Positions 46,280-57,364 of a DNA stretch of 64,000 bases are shown piece by piece. Numbering within the stretch: position 1 is the stretch's first letter; each line of letters opens with the position of its first letter. Source of the DNA: Oreohelix idahoensis (taxonomy: Eukaryota; Mollusca; Gastropoda; Stylommatophora; Oreohelicidae); NCBI GenBank assembly GCA_024509875.1, contig JAMPIV010011357.1:434001-498000 (forward strand), read 5' to 3'. The position numbers and the translations under genes are program-made. The notes under the pieces were generated by a model. That model was not told where the DNA came from, made no database searches, and saw only the letters and a program-made list of their open reading frames with translations.

Positions 46280-47860
46280 CTATTCTAGTCCTCGATCCTT
46301 CAAAGATTGTCTAATGTTGTCCTCCCAGCGGACTCTGGGTCGTCCTCGGGGTCTGGATCCTTGGCTCTTTGTTTCCCATGCTTGTCGTGGTATCCGATCT
46401 TCTCCCATTCTGCGGACATGGCCAAACCATCTTAATTGGGACTGTTCTACTTGGGTCTGCAGGGGGTAGGATTTAAGGCCTTGACGTATCGTCTGGTTGC
46501 GTACCATGTCTCTTCTTGTTACTTCAACCACCTTCCTCAGATACCTCATTTCTGAGGTTTGGATCTGGCTTTTATGGGTTGTAGTCATTGCCCATGACTC
46601 GCATCCGTATGTCAAGACTGGGACATAGGTGGAGCGGTATACAGCTATCTTCGTTTTCTTACCAACCTCTCTCTTGCTGAGGAATCCTCGATTTATGGCC
46701 TGAAAAAGTCTCCCAGCTGCTGCTTTTCGAGTGGCCAACTCTTCTTTGATGCCTCCCTTTCGGTCTATAATAGCTCCGAGGTATTTAAAGTGGTCGACCT
46801 GCTCCAGGACCTGTTCTCCCAGCTTAATCTGATGTTTTCTTTCTTCTCGTGATATCACCATGGATTTTGTTTTAGAGCTGCTTATGACCATCCCTCTCTT
46901 CTCCAGCTCTTCCTTCCAGACTTGCAGGTTGGATTGGAGATGTGCCTCTGATTTAGCAATCAGGGCGACATCATCAGCAAATGCCAGCTCCGAAATATAG
47001 ACCTGTCTCATCTTCCAGTACCCCACTGAATACTTTCTTGTTCTCTCCTTACATGCCTTGATGACATCGTCCATAAGGAGTATGAAGAGGTAAGGTGATA
47101 GGATATCACCTTGTCTTACACCAGTGGTGGTCCTGAACTCTTCCGACTTATGGTTTGCTGTCCTCACATAATTTCTGCAAGACTTATAGAAGCTCTGTAT
47201 ATAATGAATCAGAGGTGCTGGAATATTCTTCCTTGCCAAACAGTCCCAAAGTTTGCTCCAAGGGACCCTGTCAAACGCCTTTTCCAGATCTATGAAACAA
47301 AGATGCATCTCACTCTTATACTCAAGGGCCTTTTCACTCAACTGTCTGAGTGTGAAGATTAGGTCTTGAGTACTTCGGTTTGCTCGGAATCCGCACTGGA
47401 CCTCATCCAATTGTGGCTCAGCTAGGCGTCGGAGTCTCTGCTCTAGGATTCTAGAGTAGATTTTACCAGGGACACTGAGAAGGGATATGCCTCTATGGTT
47501 TCCACACTGTCGATTGTCACCCTTTTTGAAAATTGGTGTTATGATGGCAATCTCCCAATCCTTTGGTATGGTCTTGTTGTACCACGCTGCCTGTAAAACC
47601 CTTAAGAGTAATAGGTCGCCTGATGCTCCCATGAACTTAACCATTTCTGGTGTTATACCATCATGCCCTGCTACTTTGCCCATCTTGATTTTCTCCAGTG
47701 CTGCCTTCAGTTCTTCCATCTTTATGTCATCTTCACCATCATTGGTTTTCTCTTCTGTGCTAGTGTTTATCATTTCTGATGCTTCTCCATGCTCACCATC
47801 CAGGAGTTCTGAGAAATATTCTTTCCATCTTCCCATTACTTCCTTCGGGGCAGTAAGCAA
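46280..47860 (-). CDS. LINE F reverse transcriptase
   Basis: 526 codons: KVAGHDGITPEMVK, RGISLLSVPGKIYSRILE, LCFIDLEKAFDRVPW (catalytic D), TTGVRQGDILSPYLF, SELAFADDVALIA (catalytic DD) and FKYLGAIIDRKGG. The thumb has YGCESWAM and the C-terminal arm QLRWFGHVRRM..RPRGRPRVRWEDNI. No stop interrupts the block. It would be translated only as part of the endonuclease-RT polyprotein, so the nominal ATG at 47860 is not a real start. RTE-type LINEs of this kind perform target-primed reverse transcription in the nucleus. Confidence 0.9.
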   Translation of the reverse strand: MLTAPKEVMGRWKEYFSELLDGEHGEASEMINTSTEEKTNDGEDDIKMEELKAALEKIKMGKVAGHDGITPEMVKFMGASGDLLLLRVLQAAWYNKTIPKDWEIAIITPIFKKGDNRQCGNHRGISLLSVPGKIYSRILEQRLRRLAEPQLDEVQCGFRANRSTQDLIFTLRQLSEKALEYKSEMHLCFIDLEKAFDRVPWSKLWDCLARKNIPAPLIHYIQSFYKSCRNYVRTANHKSEEFRTTTGVRQGDILSPYLFILLMDDVIKACKERTRKYSVGYWKMRQVYISELAFADDVALIAKSEAHLQSNLQVWKEELEKRGMVISSSKTKSMVISREERKHQIKLGEQVLEQVDHFKYLGAIIDRKGGIKEELATRKAAAGRLFQAINRGFLSKREVGKKTKIAVYRSTYVPVLTYGCESWAMTTTHKSQIQTSEMRYLRKVVEVTRRDMVRNQTIRQGLKSYPLQTQVEQSQLRWFGHVRRMGEDRIPRQAWETKSQGSRPRGRPRVRWEDNIRQSLKDRGLE

Positions 47861-49160
47861 TTTGCCTTGCTTGTCCTTTATAAATTTGAGAGGGCATTGT
47901 TTTTTCCTTCCTCATGTTCTTTAGGGTCTTATAGAACAATTTCTGGTTTTCTTGTGCATCTTTTTCTAGCTTTTCTCCAAATTCTTCCCAGGACTTCTGT
48001 TTTGCTGCTAGCACTTTGTTCTTTGCTTCTGTTCTGAGTGTCACATATTCTCTATATTTTTCCATTTGTCCTGTTGTGTTTTTAGCTCCTAAGTATTGTT
48101 TCCATGCCATTTTCTTCTCTCTTATTTTCTCTTTGACTTCCTCTGTCCACCAAGGTGTCCTCCTTCTCTTGTTCCCAAGTCGGACTTCACCGCATGCTTC
48201 TGCAGCAGCTGTCTTTATGATGTCCTTGAATTTAATCCAGAGGGTTTCCAAGTCATCAGGTCGTTCTTCTGAGTTGCTCACTGCTGCAGCAATAAGCCCC
48301 TGATATCTGGTCTTAATTTCTGGCTCTCTCAGCTTGTAGGTCCTAATGCTCATTTCTCCTGCTCGTTTACTTGGTTTCTTGCGTGATGTTGGGCAGTTCC
48401 TAGGCTGAGCAACTCTTTCAGTTGTTCTTTTGATTGTTAGCAGGTAGTGATCACTTCCAATCTCTGGCCTCCTCCAGACTCTAGCATCTCGGACATATTT
48501 GAATGAGCTTCTCCGAACAATGGCATAGTCGATCACTGACTTCTCATTCTTTGTTGGTTCACATCTAGTGTATGCATGTATGCGCTTATGGGGGAACTTT
48601 GTGTTTGTAATGATCAGATTCTGCTCACTGCAGAATCTAAGGAGTCGCTTTCCATTGTCATTGAGAATATCTTCTCCATATCTTCCGATAACTCCTCCCC
48701 ATCTAGCATGGTCATTTCCAACTCTGGCATTAAAATCTCCGAGCATGATAACTTCATCTAGGCAGTCATCCACTGTCCTTTGAAGCAGCTCGAAGAATTC
48801 CTCCTTGACCTCTGCTCTCTCATCCTCATTTGGCCCATACACTATGACCAGGTTGACTATGGTTTCTCCTTCTTTTAGTTTAACAACCATAATGCGCTCC
48901 GAGACAAAGTTCCATCCCTTGATACTATCTTTTTGATTTTGGGCCACAATGCAACCCACGCCCCCTTTAGCTCTTTCAGACATGGGTACACCACTGTAAA
49001 GCAGCGTGTTGCCATCGAGATCCATGACTCCTTGTCCTTTTTTCTTTGTTTCCGTTATAGCCAGGATTTCTAGTTTTGCTTTCCTCATCTCTTCCACCAG
49101 CTCCTCTTCCTTCCCATTTATACTTCTTGTGTTCCAAGTTCCATAAGTCGTAGTCCGTAC
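47793..49160 (-). pseudogene. LINE F endonuclease domain, frameshifted from RT
   Basis: Open from about 49160 (GTWNTRSINGKEEELVEEM) through LEILAITETKKKG (catalytic E), IVYGPNEDER, VIMLGDFNARVGNDH, KSVIDYAIV and IGSDHYLLT. A linker follows (RTPWWTEEVKEKIREKK). At the A-run near 47895-47900 the frame shifts: this frame ends PSQIYKGQARQIAYCPEGSN, while the next frame reads PLKFIKDKQGKLLTAPKEV. One base would rejoin them. The first in-frame ATG shown by convention is 49097, but the domain clearly starts upstream. Confidence 0.88.
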
Positions 49161-49334
49161 CAGTTCGTCGCCTTTAGAATCAGTCCAGTTTTCTCTCTTG
49201 TGTTGCTAGTAATCGTGATTTAAAGCAAACAGGTGATTGGCCTGTTGTGCCTTTGCATGGTGGAGGGGCTGCCTCCTTACGGCCTCCATCCGGGCTTGGG
49301 ATCGGCATTGGCGGAGTTACATATATATATATTT

Positions 49335-49905
49335 CAAGAGAAATTCATACTAGAATTGCTTTGGCAGCTAGCGCCTTCAATAGATTATCTAACATTTGGA
49401 AATTACCATCATTGAATATACATAACAAGCTTCGTCTGTTTAATTCAAATGTTATCTCAGTGTTAACATACGGCTGTGAGAGTTGGAAAATAACAAAATC
49501 ATTGGAGAACAAGCTGAATACATTCGAGAACAAATGTCTTAGAAAACTCATGAACATCAGTTGGAAAGAATTCAAGACTAATCGACAAATAAGAGAAGAC
49601 TCTAGGCAGAAATATGTCTCCGACTATATAAGGAAAAGACGATGGTCATATATTGGTCATGTCCTACGAATGCAAAACAACAGAATACCACTACAGGCGC
49701 TCACTTGGGTTCCTGAGGGTAAGAGGAAAAAAGGAAGACCAAAAGAAACACTCAGAAGAACAATAATAAGAGAAGGAAGAACGTTGGGCCTAAATAATGT
49801 GCAAGAGCTAAGAGGAGTGGCGTCACAACGAACAACCTGGAGAGCACTGGTTTCTGCCTTATGCGCCGTGTTTGGTGCTTAAAGAATTTATTATTATTAT
49901 TATAT
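49335..49905 (+). pseudogene. LINE B copy 2, 5'-truncated
   Basis: Matches LINE B from about 5818 to its (ATT)n tail with roughly eight differences. The C-terminal frame is intact to LVSALCAVFGA and a stop at 49880-49882, with six A where LINE B has seven. The 5' junction lies in a TA run shared with LINE F's right TSD. It is a young insertion lacking RT motifs. Confidence 0.93.
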
Positions 49906-52429
49906 AACCACTCACGTGCACGCGCATATATGATGACAGTTAGACGTACAGACGTGGGAAAACTATAACAAATGATTATATAAATATTCTAGAACGAGCT
50001 GACCAACACGCTGATTAATTTCAAGAGAAATTTTAATTATCATCTAAAATTTCTTCACAACACATAGAAATTACATCAAAGCATATACACAGTCATAAAA
50101 ATCAAGGAATTGCTACAAGAAATGATAGACCCACCGTTAGATCTTATCCCTCTAGGTATGCCCACAGTCCTGTTGGAAGAAAGTGATAGCCCCCAAGGAA
50201 ACAAGGATACACAGGATTAGGTCTAATATTTCCCCTTCTTAAGGTATGAACAGACTTGATATCTCTGCTCTATTTAAGGGAAATATGATTTAGCAATACT
50301 TGCATACAGAAAGTTAAGATAGCAAAATGGGTGCCCAATTACAACAATAAAAAAATCACTCCGTCCTGCATTCACTTTATTCATTCAGCCGAGCACACGT
50401 GCACATGTTCATACTCACAGCTTAGATAGCCACTTCTGGTAATACAATTTTTAGGACATTCACCTACAGACTCGTCAAGGGCAGTCTTTGACCAAGAAAT
50501 CCCCAGTTCCAAAAAGACAGGATGAATTCTCTGCTTCCGGGAACGACTCCTTGGGTGTTTTTATTTTTCGGATGTCTGTTTAGGTCACATTAAAATTGTC
50601 CAGGCACGAAACATTAACAACGAGCACAGTGTCAATAGCTTAGGTTTCTAGAATTGAGGAATGTCAGATCGGTGTCTACTTTCAGGAAAGGACTATATTT
50701 GGTCACCACACCACTAGTCGAAACTCCGTCGGAATGTTACTGACGTTAATATGTTACTTGCCACAACGGCTAAATTTGTACATAGAGTTTGTGCAGAAAA
50801 TCTGATCTGGCTCAAAGGCCCAGTATAAAACATTTAGTCTTTAATAAAACCCGTTAGTGAGAGTTGTACTCTGTCTATTAATGAAGACACACGCACTGTC
50901 AGACAGGTGTTAACTTGTAAACCCACGTGGTTAAAAAGATAAAAATGTTTATGTTTCTCACAGGTATGTCTCTGTAATAAACGCTGGCAAAGTTTGGGTA
51001 CCACAGTTTCACTATATATAAATGGAAAGAACACATATCAAATAATTATACATACTATGTACTCGGATATAACTGATAATTTTAAATTGCAAGCGTAGTG
51101 CTTGACTTATCATTTGAATTCCCGTGAAGTAGTTATATACATAAAATCAATCATCATGAATTAGGAATACCTACGTGTTCCGTCACCACTCATGAAGCAT
51201 CTAGCATTAATAAAGTTAGTTTAGAAAGTTTATTCTCGTCTGATTATTTTAGCAGTAAAATTAAATTCCTTAATAGCCGACTGAGTTTAAGCTAGAAATA
51301 TAATTTCTGTTTTCCACTGTAACTCATCACTATAAAATAATACAGACTATATAAATTAAGCGCTCTGCACCAAATCTTACTAGTGAAATAAAATAAGCGA
51401 TTTAACACTTTAAACACTTCACAAAATACTAGAATATAATATATATAATATTTACCTCAACACAGAACTACTAAGAACTTAAACCACTTTGACCAAACTA
51501 AATGCCATCTCTATTAACAGAGATTCTTAGGAATCGAACGAAGGCTTGTTCTAGTCTTGACTGCGAAGTTACTGAGTGAATTAAATCTCAAACTCTCGTT
51601 TAAGATATATGAAACACGCACAAAGAATGTGCCCTATTTCCAAAACCACGCAATCTCTCGTCTTTCCTAACACTTACGTAACTTAGACGCATGCCGTAAG
51701 TGCCACCGGTGCGTCTTCACACCTACGTTAACAAACTGGTGCGTGTCATGGAAAAACCCAGACTATATGTCTCATACCCGAGCGCTGCGTGAGTGTCATA
51801 TCACACTTCACTCTGAGAGAAACGTTAGTGTCAGGCGAAAATGCTAGACGGTATGACACCTAGCCTGACGAAACCTCCGCGACATGAGAAAAGTACAGAC
51901 GCCTGTCTGCTATCTCTGTCTGCCCAGACGAGTATTCACACGTTCTATCATCCACTGACATCTAATGCAATAGAATGCATTTAAACGCTCTCTCTCTCTC
52001 TGATACGTTATGTCATAAATGCGTTTACCAGTATGAGAAAGAAACCGGTAAAATTGAGAATGGGAAAGAAAATATTTTTCGCAAACGAATGGATGCGAAA
52101 TATACAGGAAAAAGGTAAAGAGTGATAATAAAAATAGAGGATACGGGTGAAAGAAAAAGAAGAAGATATAGGCAATTTAATGATCATAAAACCTCTGTGA
52201 CAGACTAACATGATCCATCTGCTAGCATAAAGCCCTGAAAACGCCTCCCCAATGAGCACATGACTTCAACAAACACAGTTCTATACATGCTCAGGAAGAG
52301 GCTACGATTGGTCAAATGACCAGGGTTGAAAATGTATCCAAAGGGGAAGAGTGGAGTAAGTCAGGTGAGAACTTGATAAACTACCAGCAGGTCATCATTA
52401 GCCTTGGCAGAGAGTGCAGATCTTGGGGC
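49906..52429. other. Longest stretch without recognised elements
   Basis: About 2.5 kb of AT-rich sequence with a (CT)n run near 51987-52000 and a single AGCCCTGAAAACGCCT hairpin relative at 52231. No ORF with a recognisable motif. It may hold intron or intergenic host sequence. Confidence 0.5.
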
Positions 52430-53155
52430 AATGGAAACAGCAGAGCTGGAGATTAATCAGCTGATAAGTGATCTTGCTGGGGATGATGACGCCATTGTGT
52501 ACACTGATGGGTCGGTAGTGCGTGGTGAGAAATCAGGATGGGGATGATGACACTATTGTGTACACTGATGGGTTTGTAGTGGGTGGTGAGAAATCAGGAT
52601 GAAGCTTCTCTGCGAGAATAAAAGGCAGGGTCGTCGCTGAACAGAGTGGAGCCTACATGACAACACCATCCAGCTTGAGAATGGAGGTAGAGGCAGTTAC
52701 TGCAGCACTGAGGTGGCTATCTGAAACTCCATCAACTAGAGCAGTTATAGTCAGATTCTCAAGCCATGCTTCGGAAAGTTCAGAACGGATGGCTGCGACA
52801 GGAATGGAAAACATCAATAGAATCCTCAAGTCTTCAAGAACTGGTGTGGATCTACTGTCCTGGTCATGCAGGGGTACATGGCAATGAAAGAGCTGACAGA
52901 CTGGCCTGGAGAGCACCCATAGTGGGGACACTGGACATGGATAAGGGAGATATACTAAGGGCAATTAATGATCGCCTGCTGGATAATGACACTGCAATTG
53001 ATAAATCAACAAGGCTGAAACTGTTAGATTTTGGCATCAAACGTGGGACTAGCAGAAATGGACGTGAGAGGATGCATCCGTCGTATGTACAACCAGCGTG
53101 CTACAGGTACAATTATAAAAAATTTCTCGCGGGGAGCCAATTTCCATTTCCATAG
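52430..53155 (+). pseudogene. RNase H domain fragment of a retroelement, with 61-bp duplication
   Basis: Shows the RNase H order: AIVYTDGSVVRGEKSGWG, a YMTTPSSLRMEVEAVTAALR block (catalytic E), then an AVIV segment where the third motif has shifted frame, then LVWIYCPGHAGVHGNERADRLA. The first motif is tandemly duplicated (52481-52541 and 52542-52602). Since 61 is not a multiple of three, this destroys the frame. It may come from a LINE with C-terminal RNase H or a stand-alone RNase H family; RT is absent. Confidence 0.75.
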
Positions 53156-53225
53156 CTTGTGTCCGTGTCAAGGTTTGCTACGACCTTCTGCCCGGTAAAC
53201 AGATGCAAGTGGGTGTGGAAATACT

Positions 53226-53350
53226 TTTCTTTCTTTCTTAATCGGAACCTCTTCTACCCCGTAAACAGAGTGTAGAGGTGACACAAAGAGCGCAAGGCTC
53301 TCTCGCAAAACATGCAGTCAAAGTGTTTGACAAACAGGTGATTAGCCCAT
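53226..53350 (-). repeat. LINE-tail-like repeat F2, inverted copy
   Basis: On the minus strand it reads AATCACCTGTTTGTC..CACCTCTACACTCTG..GTAGAAGAGGTTCCGATTAAGAAAGAAAG, the same family as 45021-45146. The loop between the CCTCTAC and GTAGAAGAGG arms differs while the arms are kept. Confidence 0.78.
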
Positions 53351-53585
53351 TGTGTGAAAATACACAGAGAACAAAAAATAATGAGAAGAAATACATGATG
53401 CGATAACAAGATTAGACTTGAAGAGACCTCCGCCTTATATAAGATGTGGAACATATACTTTGGCTGCAATATAGACAAGAGTTAGAGGACAGTGAAAATC
53501 AAATCTGGATAAAAAAGGTCAGATGAACTTTCATTGGGAAATAGCCTACATGGAAATGAAATGCAATCCGCCACAAAAATAATAA

Positions 53586-54090
53586 TCTTCAGCTCAAATG
53601 TCAAGTCGGTCCTAGTGTATCTGTAACGCGGAGAACACCAACTAAGAAGGTGTTCATTAATGGGTGTTCAAATAGAAAAGAGCCCAATGGGCTGATCACC
53701 CGTTGGCTTGTCACAACGATTACGGAAACAACGGCAGGTGGATCTATTTGTTGTTGCCCTAAAGACGCCGCTAGGCGTGATGGGAAACTACAACAGAGAA
53801 AATCAATCTGCTGTTGCTCTTAAGACGCCACAGGGCGTGATGGCCTCTGACTGCTTGGTCGGTCTTTGGCTAAGGACGGAAGAAGAAGAAGAAATAGAAA
53901 AGAATGACTGTAGTGGCACGACAAGGTCACCAACCAGGAACTTGGTGACAAGAACCATACAAAGTCCCATTGGAGCAAGAAATAAGGTGACGTTGCCGAT
54001 GTTGTGGACACACTGAGGTAGGCCGAATAACACGCGGAAAAGAGAGCTGAGGGCAAAAGTGATAATAATCAGAAAGACATACACAATACC
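53586..54090 (+). pseudogene. Diverged LINE D fragment, itself interrupted
   Basis: AATCTTCAGCTCAAATGTCA and later ACAAGAACCATACAAAGTCC match LINE D at 44205 and 44368. The two parts are separated by the 53682-53891 insertion. No coding frame survives. Confidence 0.75.
53682..53891 (+). mobile_element. LINE 3'-end insertion (210 bp) with 12-bp TSD
   Basis: The tail matches the 3' end of the LINE fragment at 550-640 (TGTTGCCCT.AAGACGCC..AGGCGTGATGG) and ends in (GAA)n. This block is present twice, at about 53749-53783 and 53811-53841. TSD AAATAGAAAAGA lies at 53670-53681 and 53892-53903. Confidence 0.87.
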
Positions 54091-54702
54091 TTGAGCATGT
54101 ATATTGTTAGTCAGAATCGACCTCACTGCATTCCGGGCAAACCCATAGGTGCTCAGTCTCCCTCAGCAAATGTCGAAGAGAATGAATGCTATAAAAAGCA
54201 CGTTTCACTAGCTTTGCCCAACTTCAAATGTAATTATCTGATTAACCGTCGAACGTATTAATGCCATTTTTCGCATACGATGTTATATTGGGTTAGACCC
54301 AACAAATATATACTTTATATCTGTGCATCTTGTCCAGTTCCCACAAACGGATGAAATCCTTTGATCTTTGTCGGCATACTAATTATTGTGTATCGAGAAA
54401 AGAAATTTTACCACTTCAGTCACAGATTCTGTGAATTGAATAGGCATAGGCGTGTCTACTATTACAATAATGTGGCCATCACGTTTGCATATGAATACCT
54501 GTTGAAGATGATTTCTTAAATGATCTGCATGGGAGATACTCGTGACATTGTTTGTCACTGACATTTAATGCGCTATCAAACTGGACCTTCATTGATCTAA
54601 TTATTTCAATAGGTATCACCACTTTGCGGTTCATAAATATCATAATGGAACGTTGCTCCTCTAATGTGTTTTTAAATAACGGTAAGGTCATCTTTAAAGA
54701 AA

Positions 54703-55946
54703 TTAAATTTCATCCGAATCATAATCAGATGTCTCTGAGAAATTGATAATCAATCTCGGCTGAATGAAGGACAAACCATCATTCTTCCAATATTCCCCTT
54801 CCTCTTGTAACACATGGTTCTCACATTTCTTCCAATAATCCCTGGCTATATTGGAGATGGCGGCTTTTGTAAGTATTTCAACATCTTTTAATTTGAACGT
54901 TCTATTTTCTGTTGCTACCTGTTCCTTAATTTTAGCCCAGACTAATTCTATTGGGTTTAAGTGAGAATGGTAAGGATGCAATCTTAAACATCTGTGACCA
55001 TGTTCATAATCTTTGTATGCTGTGTCTTTTTTACAATTCCAATTAATTCAGGCTTCAGGGACATTTCGTTTAATGGAATGTCGTTTTTGGTCAGCCAAAT
55101 CTTTATTACATCTTTAGTACTTGATGAATTAGGGACTTTATCTTCTGGTGCCACAACGTTGTGATATGAAGCATTGTCCATTATCAAACATGACGGTCTA
55201 TCCAAGGAAGGAAGTACATGATTCACAATCCAATCTTGAAATATCTTGCCATTCATCTCTGTATGATAATCCCTATTATCTGTGGATTTTGAAACAAATA
55301 TGAGTTCAGTATTATTTAGAAGCCCATGATGGCTGCTTCCTGCATGTGCAATTATTAGTCGCTGTCCTTTGCTGCTTGGTACTAGTCTCTTAGTTGTTCC
55401 ATCAGATGATTGCCATTCTCGTTCATTACTGTGGTGCGCATTGATCCAAGTTTCATCTAAATACACAAAATCATAACAATCTCTTCTCATTTCTCTGACC
55501 TCGCGTAAATATTTGCTTCTCATTGCAACTATATGAGGCTTCTCACAAATAAGGTTTCTACCACCAACATATTTTCTAAAAGTGAATCCCAAACTCCTAA
55601 TAGTCCTCCATAGCGTAGATTTGGAAATATCAATGTCATTATTCTTTCTTAACCAAATTTTCAATTTCCTTAAAGTCACTGCCTCATTATTGTGAAACAT
55701 ATTGCAAATTTCTCTGCGGATCAATTCTGTCAAAATTATCCACCACTCTTGGCCTATTTTTCGTGTGTAAAACACTTGAATTACAAATTTCAGATGTCGC
55801 TATCCAGCGGTGCTATGATCGTTTGCTTATCCCCAAGGCATGAATAGTCCTCTTTTGTGGGTTTGAAATAGAATGATATAGTTTTCCTCGAGTAGCTTCA
55901 TTGCAGAAATACTTAAAAATCCTATTTGTGATTTGCTGTAATGTCA
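54703..55946 (-). pseudogene. Transposase of the long-spacing Tc1/mariner-like element
   Basis: The N-terminus (TLQQITNRIFKYFCNEA) is cut at 55946 by LINE I; the predicted ATG is at 60303-60301, seven codons further. Several shifts occur around 55775-55813. The main block 54984-55775 has a helix-turn-helix (VTLRKLKIWLRKNNDIDIS), FVYLDETWINAHH (first D), SSKGQRLIIAHAG, MNGKIFQDWIVNHVLP and LIMDNASYHNVV (second D). A shift in an A-run near 55029 precedes YHSHLNPIELVWAKIKEQV (E) and a C-terminal acidic tail DYDSDEI ending at 54703. No intact protein can be made from this copy. Confidence 0.87.
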
Positions 55947-56679
55947 GAGAAGGCCACTCTCCAAACCTCCGATGTCTTGCGGGCAGTGTTAGGATGTGCA
56001 AGAACATGGACAGGAAGACTCCACAACTTCCCCACTGAAGACACGCCCACGGCGACCGTTGCCTCAATTGGCTGTGTGTGGTGTACCCGGAAACGGGGCC
56101 TCCCAGTACTGAGACACAGTTAAGTCCCCGATGTCACTTATCCGTGCAGAGTTGAGAGAGATGGCTGAGCATCACAATCCCCCCTGTGTTGGAGCATGAT
56201 GAGAACCCAGAATTGCACACTGAGCTTGGGGGGATCACTTGGGCACCAGACTTAATACTGGCTCTTGACTGGATGGCCGCATGCAGGAGATTTCTACAAT
56301 GGAGGGTTGGCAGGTGGTGGGTATCTGGAAGTGGCTCTGTGCAGGACATGAGGATTCCTTGGGTGAGCCCTGAACCAGAGCACAGCATTGTGCAAGCTCT
56401 GCATAGTTGGAGAGCCCCCTGGATGACGGGGAATGCACAGTGTGCTACCCCACCTATCCCCAACTGCTAACTTAGAACCAGAAGTGGGGTCCTCTGTATG
56501 CGTGCCAGGCCAGGATAAAATGCCTGGGAAAGAGACTGGAGCTCAGAACTCCCTAACTCAAAGTTGCAGGATGGCAGAAAAGCCATGGGAAAGACAGGGC
56601 TATTTTGAAGATAATGCAACCATATTTTCACCATACGAGCTCGGACGCCGCCTCGGTAAACAAGGTCCGCGCAGAGCAG

Positions 56680-57364
56680 TGACACCCCCAGGCTGCTTGC
56701 GAATAGTCTACAAGCAGATCAAACCTTTAAAATAAGGGGATATCAATGCTTCAGATCCGACAGAAAAGATAGACGAAAAGGAGGAGTACTTACTCTTGTA
56801 AGGAATAACATTCCTGCACACGAAAGGAAAACCTTCATGGATGGAGCAGAATATCAGCTGTTGCAGATAAAGGTAGACAAGATGGAAATAGAACTCCTGA
56901 ACTATTACTGTCCGAACAACAAACCCCTGAGTCTCAGCTCTATACAGGTACCAGCCACCAACTTTATAGCAGTTGGAGACTTTAATAGCCACTCCCAGAG
57001 CTGGGGCTATAACCATCTGGATCACAGAGGTGAAGAGGTTGAAACTTGGCAAGATGATCACTCCCTAATCCTAGTCAATAATGCCACAGATACTCCTACC
57101 TTCTACTCCAGAGGATGGCACACAACTTCAACACCAGATCTTGCCTTCTCCACACCAGATATAGCTGGATCTATTAGTAGAGAAGTAGGAGACCAACTAG
57201 GGGGAAGCGACCATCGCCCAATCTTTCTTACTGTCCAGAGTGCAACTCTCAGTACAGGCCCAGCCATTACAAGATGGAACTACAAAAAAAGCCAACTGGG
57301 GTTTATTCAGGCATCAGGTGAACACGCTGCTGTCTACCCTCAAGGTACAGAACAGAGACATTAA
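56680..57364 (+). pseudogene. LINE I endonuclease domain
   Basis: The frame opens with LLANSLQADQTFKIRGYQ and RKDRRKGGVLTLV; after a one-base shift it continues as YQLLQIKVDKMEIELLNYY. Then come FIAVGDFNSHSQSWGY, ATDTPTFYSRGW, STPDLAFST and GGSDHRPIFL (SDH motif). The catalytic E motif near the N-terminus is not seen, so this domain is truncated or diverged there. Confidence 0.82.

Larger units (their letters stand above)
46185..49316 (-). mobile_element. LINE F (RTE-like), full-length
   Basis: About 3.13 kb on the minus strand. It has a GC-richer 5' leader (49165-49316), a single endonuclease-RT coding region and a 3' end with a conserved stem-loop and ACGTAAGTAA tail. TTACATATATATATAT at 46166 and at 49317 is the likely TSD, though a TA microsatellite makes its length uncertain. 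The coding region carries one frameshift. Four short 3' copies of this family occur in the window. Confidence 0.9.
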
